Of a stretch of 43,232 nucleotides of DNA, positions 1-7,633 are shown piece after piece; position 1 is the first letter of the stretch, and each line of letters opens with the position of its first letter. The notes under the pieces were generated by a model. That model ran no database searches. It was not told the origin of the DNA and saw nothing but the letters and a program-made list of their open reading frames with translations. Source of the stretch: Clostridiales bacterium UBA1316 (GTDB taxonomy: Bacteria; Bacillota; Clostridia; Oscillospirales; Oscillospiraceae); assembly GCA_002307055.1 (NCBI GenBank), contig DBTM01000041.1:85688-128919 (forward strand), written 5' to 3'. The position numbers and the translations under genes are program-made.

Positions 1-929
1 AGGCGGCTATTATCGGCGGGGCGACAGGCAGCTCCTGTACGCCGCTCTTAAAGCTTGGCGGCAATGTCATCGGAACCATGGGGCACGACTGGATTCAGTT
101 TTTCGACGACGAATATACGGCGTTTAAGACATATGCTCAGACTTACCCTGACTCCAGCATATTTCTTGTGGATACTTACAGCACCCTCAAATCCGGCGTT
201 CCAAATGCAATCAGAGTGGCTAAGGAAGTTCTGCATCCGATGGGCAAAAGACTGCTTGGCATCCGCATCGACAGCGGCGACCTTGCCTACCTTGCCAAGC
301 AAGCGAGGAAGCTGCTTGACGAAGCCGGTATGCCGGACACCAGAATTACCGTTTCCAACGCGCTAGACGAAGACCTCATCCAGGCGCTTCTGGCTGAAGG
401 CGCGCCGATCGACAGCTTTGGCGTCGGCGAAAAGCTCATCACGGCCAAGTTCGAGCCCGTCTTCGGCGGCGTCACCAAGCTTGTCGCCGTCATGAACGCC
501 GAAGGCGTCTTTGAGCCGAGAATCAAGCTGAGTGACGATATCATTAAAATCACCACCCCTTGCTTCAAGGAGCTGTGGCGCCTGTATGACCGTGAGACAG
601 GCAAGGCCTTCGCGGACGTTCTCACGCTTTGGGACGAAATCATTGACGACACACAGCCCTATGAAATTTTCGACCAGGAAAATACGTGGAAGCGCAAAAT
701 TGTCGAAAACTTCAGAGCCGAAAGAATCCGTATTCCGCTCTTCGAAAGCGGCAAGCGCGTATTTGAAGGGCAGACCCTCGACGAGATACGCACCTTCTTT
801 ATCCGCCAGCTTGACACCCTGTGGGATGAGGTAACGCGCCTGAATAATCCGCACCGTTACTACGTCGACCTGTCCCAAAAACTCTGGGACATCAAATACG
901 ACACCATGCGCAAGCATCAGGTGCTGTGA
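1..929 (+). CDS. pncB: Nicotinate phosphoribosyltransferase, 3' part
   Basis: The 5' end lies outside the window. The frame is open from base 3 and about 308 C-terminal residues are visible, roughly two thirds of the usual 480-490. The enzyme converts nicotinate, PRPP and ATP to nicotinate mononucleotide in NAD salvage, in the cytoplasm. Recognisable family stretches are a GGATGSS segment, VIGTMGHDWIQFF, the VDTYST-KSG segment, GIRIDSGDLAYL (phosphate-binding region) and FGVGEKL. The C-terminal part (PLFESGKRVF, then an RxFxxxQLDTLWDEVTRL stretch) is also typical. A CYTH protein follows 45 bases later and may be cotranscribed. No frameshift is seen in the visible part. The ATG at 78 is internal, not the real start. 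Confidence 0.95.
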   Translation, partial: AAIIGGATGSSCTPLLKLGGNVIGTMGHDWIQFFDDEYTAFKTYAQTYPDSSIFLVDTYSTLKSGVPNAIRVAKEVLHPMGKRLLGIRIDSGDLAYLAKQARKLLDEAGMPDTRITVSNALDEDLIQALLAEGAPIDSFGVGEKLITAKFEPVFGGVTKLVAVMNAEGVFEPRIKLSDDIIKITTPCFKELWRLYDRETGKAFADVLTLWDEIIDDTQPYEIFDQENTWKRKIVENFRAERIRIPLFESGKRVFEGQTLDEIRTFFIRQLDTLWDEVTRLNNPHRYYVDLSQKLWDIKYDTMRKHQVL

Positions 930-974
930 CGGTAAAAGCAAAAACCATGATAACGCATATAGGAGGTAAAGCAT

Positions 975-1490
975 ATGGAGAACAACGAACCCGCGGCACT
1001 GGAAATAGAGAGAAAGTTTCTGATTGAAATGCCTGACCTGGAAGAGCTTATCGGTTTACATAAGGCGACTGTAACGAGTATTCTTCAGACATATCTTATA
1101 AGTGATAATGATATTGAAGGGAAAAGAGTCCGCCAGAGAGGTCGCAGCGGTGACTTTATTTTTTATGAGACAAAGAAAAAATCCTTGAGTAATTTGGTCC
1201 GTATAGAGGAGGAGCGGCAGGTTTCGGCAAATGAGTATCTCGAACTCCTGATGTCAGCTGATACAACGCTGCACCAGATTAGAAAGGACAGATATTGCTT
1301 TAATTACAAGGATATCTGTTTTGAGCTGGATGTGTATCCCTTCTGGACGGACAAAGCCATTATGGAGGTTGAGCTCGAAAGCGAAATGCAAAAGGTCGAA
1401 TTACCCGATTTCATTTCGATTATCAAAGAGGTGACGGAGGACCCAACCTATAAAAACCGCAGCATGGCACGCGAAATCCCGATAGAGTAA
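975..1490 (+). CDS. CYTH domain protein (triphosphate tunnel family)
   Basis: 171 residues covering one CYTH/triphosphate tunnel metalloenzyme domain. The diagnostic EIERK motif is at residues 10-14 (EIERKFL). Alternating charged beta strands follow, for example KRVRQRG, FYETKKK, RIEEERQV and CFELDVYPFW, whose Arg/Lys/Glu side chains line the tunnel that binds triphosphate and divalent metal. Bacterial members hydrolyse inorganic triphosphate or thiamine triphosphate, and class IV adenylate cyclases share the fold, so the substrate cannot be assigned. An AGGAGG ribosome site at 961-966 supports this start. It lies 45 bases after pncB and ends at a strong terminator hairpin. Confidence 0.88.
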   Translation: MENNEPAALEIERKFLIEMPDLEELIGLHKATVTSILQTYLISDNDIEGKRVRQRGRSGDFIFYETKKKSLSNLVRIEEERQVSANEYLELLMSADTTLHQIRKDRYCFNYKDICFELDVYPFWTDKAIMEVELESEMQKVELPDFISIIKEVTEDPTYKNRSMAREIPIE

Positions 1491-1493
1491 AAA

Positions 1494-1530
1494 ATGCCTC
1501 TCCGGCCGATAAACCGGAGAGGCATTGAAT
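1494..1530. terminator. Bidirectional terminator between convergent genes
   Basis: Perfect 12-bp inverted repeat ATGCCTCTCCGG / CCGGAGAGGCAT (1494-1505 and 1514-1525) with an 8-base loop. It is preceded by an A tract and followed by a T-rich tract, so it can serve both the CYTH gene and the converging URO-D-fold gene. Confidence 0.85.
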
Positions 1531-1534
1531 TTAT

Positions 1535-2578
1535 TTATTTCTGCTTTTTTACCCACTCGGCGCCGTAGCGGTTCATCTCGTCAACGACGATTACTTCATT
1601 CTTTTCGTACAGGCAGTTGATGGAACCGATGCACGGCAGGAAGTGTCCGCCGGGGGCGTAGGTATCTATCGCTCTGCGGACCTCGGCGCGGATTTCTTCT
1701 TCGGTTGCGTGCTCGTTATCGATGATTGCCGACTCCAGGCCGCCCATGAGCAGCATGTTGAGTCCTTTTGCGTCAAGCTCCTTTTGGATCTTCAGGATGT
1801 CATTCGTCGGCAGCGCCCCCTGCCACATATCGACGCTCATCTCCGCAAACTCAGCGGCGAAAGGTGTGATATAGCAGTCACAATGGTGCTGAACAAGAAT
1901 GCCGCGGCTGTGGCAGTAATCGTACAGCTTCTTATAGCGCGGTTTGAGCATGTCGCGGTAGATCTGCGGCGAGAAAAAGAGCTTTTCCTTCGCGCCCAGA
2001 TCGTCATGGCTGTGGATCATGTCAAAATCGAGGTTGTCGATCAGCTGCTTCAAGACTTCCAGCTTCCAATCGGTGTACGCGTCGAAGAATTCCTCGCACT
2101 CATCGGGGTACAGCATCAGGTCTTCCATGACGCACTCAAAGGCGCGCAGCGAATGAAGCCGCTCAAACAAGCCGCGGAAAGTCGGCACCATAACGAGCTC
2201 ACCGCGCTCGTGCGCAGCTTTGCACTGAGCCTGGGCGAAAGACCAGTCGAGATCCTTCGGGATTTCCGGGAACTTGACATAATCGCGCCAGTGCTCCATG
2301 TCTTTAATGACCTGGTTTTTCGTATCGGTCAATGGGATAATACCGGGGTCGACACCGAGGATGTAGCGATGCGTGACACCCCATAAATCCTTGTAGCACT
2401 CACCTGAAAACTGGAGGATATCCCAGTTGGAGATGGGGTCAATCACCGCGTGGAACAAAACCTCGGGACCTTTGGGTCCGAATGCGACTTCCTGAGGGAA
2501 AGCGGCAAAAGCGTGCCCCATCCATTTAATTGGCTTCTCGTTATGCAGCGCGGACATAAATGCTTCTTTCAAATTCAT
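1535..2578 (-). CDS. URO-D-fold protein, probable corrinoid methyltransferase (MtaA/CmuA-like)
   Basis: 347 residues of the uroporphyrinogen decarboxylase superfamily (TIM-barrel). Members include heme-pathway decarboxylases and zinc-dependent methyltransferases that move methyl groups between corrinoid proteins and thiols or other acceptors. Here residues 231-235 read HHCDC, where methyltransferases carry the HxC zinc ligands, and HDDLG at 191-195 is another conserved barrel-edge motif. The heme decarboxylase N-terminal substrate motif is not evident and no heme genes are nearby, so I favour a methyltransferase-like or corrinoid-linked role; the substrate is unknown. AGGAGG (complement 2590-2595) fixes the start. 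It is transcribed alone from a promoter at 2611-2640, and no corrinoid protein gene lies next to it. Confidence 0.8.
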   Translation of the reverse strand: MNLKEAFMSALHNEKPIKWMGHAFAAFPQEVAFGPKGPEVLFHAVIDPISNWDILQFSGECYKDLWGVTHRYILGVDPGIIPLTDTKNQVIKDMEHWRDYVKFPEIPKDLDWSFAQAQCKAAHERGELVMVPTFRGLFERLHSLRAFECVMEDLMLYPDECEEFFDAYTDWKLEVLKQLIDNLDFDMIHSHDDLGAKEKLFFSPQIYRDMLKPRYKKLYDYCHSRGILVQHHCDCYITPFAAEFAEMSVDMWQGALPTNDILKIQKELDAKGLNMLLMGGLESAIIDNEHATEEEIRAEVRRAIDTYAPGGHFLPCIGSINCLYEKNEVIVVDEMNRYGAEWVKKQK

Positions 2579-2610
2579 TTATGAAAAACCTCCTAAAATA
2601 TTCTTATAAT

Positions 2611-2640
2611 AGCGTAACACTGCCTTTTAATACTTGTCAA
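2611..2640 (-). promoter_or_regulatory. Promoter of the URO-D-fold gene
   Basis: On the minus strand TTGACA (2635-2640) and TACGCT (2611-2616) are 18 bases apart, about 33 bases upstream of the start codon. Confidence 0.55.
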
Positions 2641-2715
2641 GCATAGGTTTTTAAATACTATCAGCAATCTGCATTACATCTGTGTTATTTTTTTGTTAAA
2701 TATATCTTATTGGTA

Positions 2716-2745
2716 TTGAAATCTGAGGAAGAATAGAGTTATAAT
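2716..2745 (+). promoter_or_regulatory. Promoter ahead of the first c-di-GMP riboswitch
   Basis: TTGAAA (2716-2721), an 18-base spacer and TATAAT (2740-2745). The expected transcription start, about 2752, falls just before the first paired strand of the riboswitch at 2758. Confidence 0.65.
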
Positions 2746-2757
2746 GGAAAAAAATAT

Positions 2758-2837
2758 TAATAGCAAAATCATTGAAAGATGATGACGCAAAGCTAAAGGG
2801 GCTTCAGCATTGTGCTATGCCAGCCAGTTGCATATTA
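2758..2837 (+). ncRNA. Cyclic-di-GMP-I riboswitch (GEMM-I) aptamer
   Basis: The sequence matches the GEMM-I consensus. A hairpin ATCATT-GAAA-GATGAT (2768-2783) is capped by a GAAA tetraloop and followed at once by GACGCAAAGCTAAAGGGGCT (2784-2803). A variable stem (AGCATTGTGCT) follows, then GCCAGCCAGTTGC (2819-2831). The ends close as an outer stem: TAAT-A-GCAA (2758-2766) with TTGC-AT-ATTA (2828-2837). An intrinsic terminator lies 18 bases downstream and the next gene is a chemoreceptor, a usual target of this RNA class. The response sign is not clear from sequence. The core GCAAAG (2787-2792) could pair with CTTTGC of the terminator's 5' arm (2860-2865). Confidence 0.9.
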
Positions 2838-2855
2838 TATATGATAATTGTGCAG

Positions 2856-2895
2856 TCTCCTTTGCAGCGCCATGTTGCAGAGGAGATTTTTGTTG
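2856..2895 (+). terminator. Riboswitch-controlled terminator before the chemoreceptor
   Basis: TCTCCTTTGCA (2856-2866) pairs with TGCAGAGGAGA (2876-2886), 11 pairs including one G-U, with a 9-base loop and a run of five T immediately after. It sits between the aptamer and the chemoreceptor gene, so it is the likely expression platform. Confidence 0.85.
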
Positions 2896-3036
2896 CAAAT
2901 AAGAAGCAGGCAGAACGGTTACATAAAATATTTATCAGGTACAGGGGGTGGTTATCATGCACATACGCCTTTCAACATTATCTGCCGTACATTGGACTTG
3001 GGGTAATAATCTAAATATATAAGGAGAATGCATATC

Positions 3037-4722
3037 ATGAAAAATGTTAGAAACATGAAGATAGAAGCGAAAATTGTTGTGATTTTTATATGTTTAAGTG
3101 TTATTTCGGAATTTACAGGATACTTTGTACATATGAGGACAAACAGTGATATGGCCTATATTCTTGTGATATTGGGTTCGACATTGCTGATGGCTGCTAT
3201 TTTTTGGGTGCTGATGACGCGGTCGGTGAAGAAGCCGATCGATGAAATTCAAAGCGTGCTGGGTAAGCTGTCGGCTAATGACTTAACCGCAGGAATCAGA
3301 GGTACGTATACTGGAACGTTTGATGAGCTGGCAAAACAAGTAAATATACTGCAGACCAGATTGCTGAACGTTCAGGATGCGTTTGAATGTGTCGGAAGAG
3401 GTGAGTCAGGCAGGCTGGAAGAATTTGAAACGATAGGCAAACGCTCAGAAAACGATAGGCTGCTGCCGGCATTAACGGCAGCGCTGAAAGCCATACGAGG
3501 CATCGTCAGCGAGACGGAGTTCATCGCTGATGCCGCGACCAACGGAGATTTAAGTGTTAGAGGGAATAAATCAAAGTTTGAAGGCGGTTATTATGAAATC
3601 ATTGACAGCTTGAATCATACGATGGAAGCGATTATCAAGCCAATCAACGAAGCCTCTTCGGTCATGGAGGAAATGGCTCACGGTAACCTGACTGTCAGCA
3701 TGAACGGAGATTATAAGGGCGATTACGCGAAGATCAAAACAAACCTGAATTCAACGTTAAAATCCTTCAATGAAGTGCTCAAAGATATAAACAGCTCTGC
3801 ATTACAGGTTGCAATAGGATCAAAGCAGATGTCCGACTCAGCCCAGGATCTTTCAAAGGGTGCAACTGAACAGGCAAGTTCAATAGAGGAACTCTCAGCA
3901 ACGACGGAAGAGATAACAATACAGACGAAACTGAATGCGGAAAACGCCGGTCAGGCAAATAAAATTGCTTTAGAGGCAAAAGAAGGCGCAGAAGCAGGCA
4001 ATGGGCATATGAAGGAAATGCTGAAATCTATGTATGAAATTAATGAAGCATCATCCAACATTTCAAAAATAATTAAAGTCATTGATGACATAGCTTTTCA
4101 GACAAATATCCTTGCTCTTAATGCTGCGGTAGAAGCCGCAAGAGCCGGACAGCAGGGAAAAGGCTTTGCCGTTGTGGCTGAGGAAGTCAGAAGTCTTGCC
4201 GCGAGGTCTGCCAGCGCCGCCAAAGAGACGACTGTATTAATCGAGAGCTCGATTAAAAAAACTGAAGAAGGAACAAAAATAGCAAGTAAAACTGCTGACG
4301 ATCTTAATAAAATTGTAGAAGGCATCGCCAGAGCGGCATCTCTTGTTGGCGATATCGCATCGGCGTCAGATGAGCAGGCTGTGGGCATTCAACAGGTCAA
4401 TCAGGGTATTATGCAGGTATCTCAGGTCGTGCAGATGAATTCTGCGACTGCCGAAGAAAGCGCCGCAGCGAGTGAGGAATTGTCAAGCCAGGCTGAACTG
4501 CTGAAAGAATTGGTGAGTAAATTTCAACTTAAACAAACGCGCGACCCCATCAATATGCTGGAGGGATTAGATGCCGATGTTATAAGAATGCTGGAAAACA
4601 TGACAGATAAGAAAAGATCATCTGCAATGGCAGCCGCAGGCGTAAAAAGCGAAGCTTCTGCTTCCAATTCCAAATTATCATCGTACGATAAATCGAGCGA
4701 TTATGAATATGGTAAATATTAA
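3037..4722 (+). CDS. Methyl-accepting chemotaxis protein
   Basis: 561 residues. Two hydrophobic helices near the N-terminus (about 8-27 and 34-58) are separated by only a few residues, so there is almost no extracellular sensor domain. HAMP-like segments follow, at about 60-110 and again at about 165-245 (two GDLSV/GNLTV-type repeats). The cytoplasmic signalling hairpin is intact, with its tip near residues 350-385 (DDIAFQTNILALNAAVEAAR, then GFAVVAEEVRSLA). AAGGAG at 3021-3026 is 10 bases from the ATG at 3037; the in-frame ATG at 3028 is too close, so 3037 is preferred. Transcription is probably gated by the upstream c-di-GMP riboswitch and terminator. The yqeK-like gene follows closely. The input signal may be internal or come from a partner protein. 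Confidence 0.93.
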   Translation: MKNVRNMKIEAKIVVIFICLSVISEFTGYFVHMRTNSDMAYILVILGSTLLMAAIFWVLMTRSVKKPIDEIQSVLGKLSANDLTAGIRGTYTGTFDELAKQVNILQTRLLNVQDAFECVGRGESGRLEEFETIGKRSENDRLLPALTAALKAIRGIVSETEFIADAATNGDLSVRGNKSKFEGGYYEIIDSLNHTMEAIIKPINEASSVMEEMAHGNLTVSMNGDYKGDYAKIKTNLNSTLKSFNEVLKDINSSALQVAIGSKQMSDSAQDLSKGATEQASSIEELSATTEEITIQTKLNAENAGQANKIALEAKEGAEAGNGHMKEMLKSMYEINEASSNISKIIKVIDDIAFQTNILALNAAVEAARAGQQGKGFAVVAEEVRSLAARSASAAKETTVLIESSIKKTEEGTKIASKTADDLNKIVEGIARAASLVGDIASASDEQAVGIQQVNQGIMQVSQVVQMNSATAEESAAASEELSSQAELLKELVSKFQLKQTRDPINMLEGLDADVIRMLENMTDKKRSSAMAAAGVKSEASASNSKLSSYDKSSDYEYGKY

Positions 4723-4751
4723 AATTAATCCTGAAACAAATGAGGAAAAAC

Positions 4752-5336
4752 ATGATGTACAGCGCGGAAGAAATACATACATTGCTGAAAAAGAATCTTA
4801 CTGAAAAACGATATAATCATAGTGTACTTGTTGCTGATTATGCCAGGGAACTTGCTCTGCGTTTTAAAATCGACACCGAAAAAGCTTATCTTGCGGGTCT
4901 TCTGCATGATTGCGCCAAGCGATATGATGATAATGAAATGCTGCAAATCGCCGGAGAAGCGCATCTTTCCATAACGGATGCTGAAAAGCGCCAGCCGGTC
5001 GCATTATTGCATGCCCGACTAAGCGCCTATATTGCCCGGCGTGATTATGGGATTGAGGATGAGGTTATTCTGCAAGCAATCGCTTTTCATCAATCCGGCG
5101 GCGTCGGAATGACGGCTCTGGATAAAATAGTTGGATTGGCTGACAGCACCGAGCCTTCAAGAAACGACGAGGGACTCGAAAAAATCAGAGTGATTTTGCA
5201 GAGTGATCTGCACAGAGCATATTTGGAGAAATTCATCTACACTATGATAAAAGTAGTGCAGGGGCGTTATTTACTTGATCGGGATAAGGCTGATATATAT
5301 AATTATCTTGTCATTGAAGAGGACAAGGCAAAATAA
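4752..5336 (+). CDS. yqeK: HD-domain hydrolase, YqeK family (diadenosine tetraphosphatase-like)
   Basis: About 194 residues of an HD phosphohydrolase. Key residues in order are the first His in RYNHSVLVADYA, the HD pair in AGLLHDCAK, a further His in ALLHARLSA, and an AIAFHQSGG segment with a late Asp in VGLADSTEPSR. This arrangement is that of YqeK, which cleaves Ap4A symmetrically to two ADP. In many Firmicutes yqeK lies with nadD and rsfS; here it follows a chemoreceptor, so the context is unusual. TGAGG at 4741-4745 is correctly spaced for the ATG at 4752. The ATG at 4740 overlaps that site and is less likely. The gene is probably cotranscribed with the chemoreceptor and ends at a strong terminator. 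Confidence 0.85.
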   Translation: MMYSAEEIHTLLKKNLTEKRYNHSVLVADYARELALRFKIDTEKAYLAGLLHDCAKRYDDNEMLQIAGEAHLSITDAEKRQPVALLHARLSAYIARRDYGIEDEVILQAIAFHQSGGVGMTALDKIVGLADSTEPSRNDEGLEKIRVILQSDLHRAYLEKFIYTMIKVVQGRYLLDRDKADIYNYLVIEEDKAK

Positions 5337-5338
5337 CT

Positions 5339-5375
5339 AAAAGCCCTGCAGTTCACAACGGCTGCAGGGCTTTTG
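5339..5375 (+). terminator. Terminator after yqeK
   Basis: AGCCCTGCAG (5342-5351) pairs with CTGCAGGGCT (5362-5371) with a 10-base loop, flanked by an A run on the left and TTTTGTGTT on the right. It can act in both directions and also sits beyond the minus-strand chemoreceptor relic. Confidence 0.88.
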
Positions 5376-5390
5376 TGTTAAGGCTCAGTA

Positions 5391-5636
5391 TTAGCCGAAA
5401 TCGTTGCCGAGGGCAATTTTTGCTTTAGCCGAACTGACCGGCAGCGCTTTTTTAGCGGGAATTGCTTTGGTTGACGATGCGGCAGAGCCCGATACTGTAT
5501 CACTCTTCACTTTGAAAACGCTGACGACTTCCTTCAGCTGCTCGGCTTGACTGGAATGCGGGCATTCAGATTATTTGCGTTTGAATATTGTTTTTGACCG
5601 AGTGTTGATTTGCTGTCCATTTATGTTGCTCCTTGG
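5391..5636 (-). pseudogene. Internally deleted chemoreceptor gene relic
   Basis: Reading the minus strand, a good ribosome site (AAGGAG) precedes an ATG at 5618-5620. This opens a 28-codon reading frame (MDSKSTLGQKQYSNANN..) that ends near 5540. In another frame the DNA continues as a typical chemoreceptor C-terminus, SSQAEQLKEVVSVFKVK, then a Ser/Ala/Lys-rich tail ending at the TAA at 5391-5393. The intact chemoreceptor in this window has the same kind of end (SSQAELLKELVSKFQLK). The simplest reading is a receptor gene that kept its start and last 55 or so codons and lost everything between, with the junction out of frame. No HAMP or signalling hairpin remains. It lies downstream of the PadR gene on the same strand. 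Confidence 0.75.
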
Positions 5637-5698
5637 TTAATATAAAAATTTTGCTTTTTCTCTATATCAAGAAACATTAAAACGCATATGTTGATAGT

Positions 5699-6217
5699 TC
5701 ATAAGTGCTCTTGCCTATTTCGTTTCGTGCCTTTGGCGTATTCTTCGCGCAAGTCTTCCGCCCAATCCGCTAAAAATGTGAAGAGCCCTGCATACAATTT
5801 GATAATGGCCAGCGAGTTTACAGGCAAATGCTCTTTTTTGAGGACTTCTTTTGCCAAGTGAAGCTTTTTACTGTTGAACTGTTCCTGCAGGTTAGCCACC
5901 ATGATAAGGCCCGTGGCGTCATCGACTTTATCCAGATTGTCGACGAAAGAGCAAAATTCAAAATAGATCTGGTCCGTTTTTCCGGAATATTGATTCATGA
6001 GCTGATAAAAATATTCCATTCCTTTAGCATTGATCGTGTAAATGGTTTTCTCGGGCATTTCTCCTTCTTTCACTGTCTCGGCATCCAGTAAACCTTTTTG
6101 GTGAAGCTTGATAAGATTTTGGTAAACGGTCGGGATGCCGATTTTAACCCAGTTTCGAATGTTCTGAGCTTCCAACTGCTTTTTCATTTCATAAGCACTT
6201 TTTGGACCCTCAATCAA
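5699..6217 (-). CDS. PadR-family transcriptional regulator
   Basis: At least 172 residues: an N-terminal winged helix (EGPKSAYEMKKQLE, WVKIGIPTVYQNLIKLHQKGLLDAE, TIYTINAKGMEYF) and a C-terminal helical dimerisation region, as in long PadR/Vir-type proteins. The reported start is a TTG. In the same frame the DNA upstream encodes TSSIDLIILGRL, which matches the family's first helix, yet no ATG, GTG or TTG precedes it before a stop. A well-placed AGAGG (about 6258-6262) lies before an ACG at 6248-6250, so the true start may be ACG or a lost ATG. The gene sits under a strong promoter overlapped by a palindrome, which suggests autoregulation. The nearest downstream gene on its strand is only a relic. 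Confidence 0.85.
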   Translation of the reverse strand: MIEGPKSAYEMKKQLEAQNIRNWVKIGIPTVYQNLIKLHQKGLLDAETVKEGEMPEKTIYTINAKGMEYFYQLMNQYSGKTDQIYFEFCSFVDNLDKVDDATGLIMVANLQEQFNSKKLHLAKEVLKKEHLPVNSLAIIKLYAGLFTFLADWAEDLREEYAKGTKRNRQEHL

Positions 6218-6279
6218 ACGTCCCAGAATGATTAAATCAATGGATGACGTAAAAAATCACCTCTCAGTATGAATAATAT

Positions 6280-6309
6280 TAGTATATAACATACTATAGG
6301 CTCTGTCAA
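6280..6309 (-). promoter_or_regulatory. padR promoter with overlapping palindromic operator
   Basis: On the minus strand TTGACA (6304-6309), a 17-base spacer and TATACT (6281-6286) form a near-consensus promoter. The inverted repeat TAGTAT-ATAAC-ATACTA (6280-6296) covers the -10 box, the usual arrangement for a PadR repressor acting on its own gene. Confidence 0.7.
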
Positions 6310-6548
6310 TGTTTTAGAATGATTTTATATTAATGAACTAACAGTAAAGGTCCCCTATCGTCTAAGTCCCACCTTGGTAAATCCTGTAACTCAATTTTAT
6401 ACGAGTGTAATTATAGGACTTGGAGAAATGCAGCAACATCAATGGTTTGCAAGCAATCGGCAAGTAGTATTTACAACAAGGATAAAATAATAAAGAAAAG
6501 TTTGCAACGTTGAAATAATTGCAATTACACTGGAATGACAAAAGGTAG
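6310..6548. other. Gene-free low-GC stretch
   Basis: About 240 AT-rich bases between the padR promoter and the end of the TPR/membrane gene. I see no convincing reading frame, RNA motif or terminator with a T tract here. Confidence 0.5.
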
Positions 6549-7304
6549 TTAATGTAAGCTTGAAATTGAGATAATACCTAATATTAGACTTATCAAGCCA
6601 AGAATCAAACTAACAATTGATATTGATAAACTTACAATTGATGATCTTTTTACTACATTAAATTGCAAATCAATAGCTTCTTTTTGATTTGCAATCATAG
6701 TTTCTAGGATTTTGTGTTTTTCATCATAATGTATTCTCTGAATTATAGCAATAGAACTCATATTCTGAGTTTCTTCGGAAGAGATAAGGTTTACAATATC
6801 TTCTTGTTGTAAAGGTAATAATCCTGGAGTCTCAAATATTTTTTTATATTCTAAGTATATTTTTTCGGGATTCGATGGTTTACTATTTTCATCGCGATAA
6901 GATATTGCTTTTTCTTTTATTGGTATTAAGTAAGATGAGGATAGATTCATCATAGTAAGTGCTTTTTCCGCAGGTAGAACACTAACGATGGCTTCACCAA
7001 ATGATAAAACATCCTCTATAAAAGCAAGAATAAAATTTTTCATCGCATCACGTAATCTACCCTGACCTGCTTGAGCTAAAGCAAGATTATGATATGGAGT
7101 ACCTTTATGAAAACGTTCATTGTTAAAAGATTGTTTTTCATAAAAGCGACCAAGCATCGAATTGTAAAAATTCTCAGCTTTTTCATATTGTGAGGTTCTT
7201 AGAGATTCAACTCCTATCCAATTATCCTCAATCATTTCATTATATAGTAGTAGCTTTTCAGGAGAATAACCGAATGCTAACTCGACTTCAAATGTAGCAG
7301 CCAT
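6549..7304 (-). CDS. Unrecognised TPR-like protein with C-terminal membrane segment
   Basis: 251 residues that I cannot assign to a named family. The N-terminal 140 or so residues are helical with tetratricopeptide-like spacing, clearest in YHNLALAQAGQGRLRDAMKNF followed by a partner helix. A charged middle (about 140-205) follows. The C-terminus is VVKRSS and then about 30 almost purely hydrophobic Ile/Leu/Ser residues up to the stop, so the protein is probably anchored by one or two helices at its tail with the TPR part in the cytoplasm. GGAGG eight bases before the ATG supports the start. The gene is clearly poorer in GC than its neighbours and sits beside an insertion sequence, which suggests horizontal acquisition. 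A partner-binding role is plausible; no enzymatic motif is visible. Confidence 0.7.
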   Translation of the reverse strand: MAATFEVELAFGYSPEKLLLYNEMIEDNWIGVESLRTSQYEKAENFYNSMLGRFYEKQSFNNERFHKGTPYHNLALAQAGQGRLRDAMKNFILAFIEDVLSFGEAIVSVLPAEKALTMMNLSSSYLIPIKEKAISYRDENSKPSNPEKIYLEYKKIFETPGLLPLQQEDIVNLISSEETQNMSSIAIIQRIHYDEKHKILETMIANQKEAIDLQFNVVKRSSIVSLSISIVSLILGLISLILGIISISSLH

Positions 7305-7571
7305 ATTCTAACCTCCACATATCGATATCTTTCTATTCGTATAAAAATTGCATTTATTAACCTTGTTAGAAATTATAGCATAAATTAACAACAGCAACCA
7401 TATTTATATGCACTTTATTTTATAAGATTAAATATGGATAATGTATATTATCATCATGCAGTAAGTCAAAATACGACCTGACTTTTACAGTTAGCAGAGC
7501 AAATTATCAAAAAGAAAATAATCCTTAAAGAACGCGGAAATCCGCGTCCTGACTTTTACAGTTAGGAAAAT

Positions 7572-7607
7572 GCTAAAAGCCTATAGTTGTTTAAACTACG
7601 GGCTTTT
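7572..7607 (-). terminator. Terminator after the transposase gene
   Basis: AAAAGCC ... GGCTTTTT with an inner TAGTT/AACTA stem lies about 27 bases beyond the transposase stop. On the minus strand it is followed by TTTTAGCATTTT. Confidence 0.6.
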
Positions 7608-7633
7608 TCGCAGCTTGAAAGAAAAAACAAATG

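Noticed and set aside
2772..3014. 80-codon open frame upstream of the chemoreceptor
   Set aside because: It lies across the riboswitch and its terminator, has no ribosome site and no family resemblance.
4098..4388. Minus-strand open frame inside the chemoreceptor signalling domain, and similar shadows in other genes
   Set aside because: Antisense frames of well-supported genes, with no start signals and low-complexity translations.
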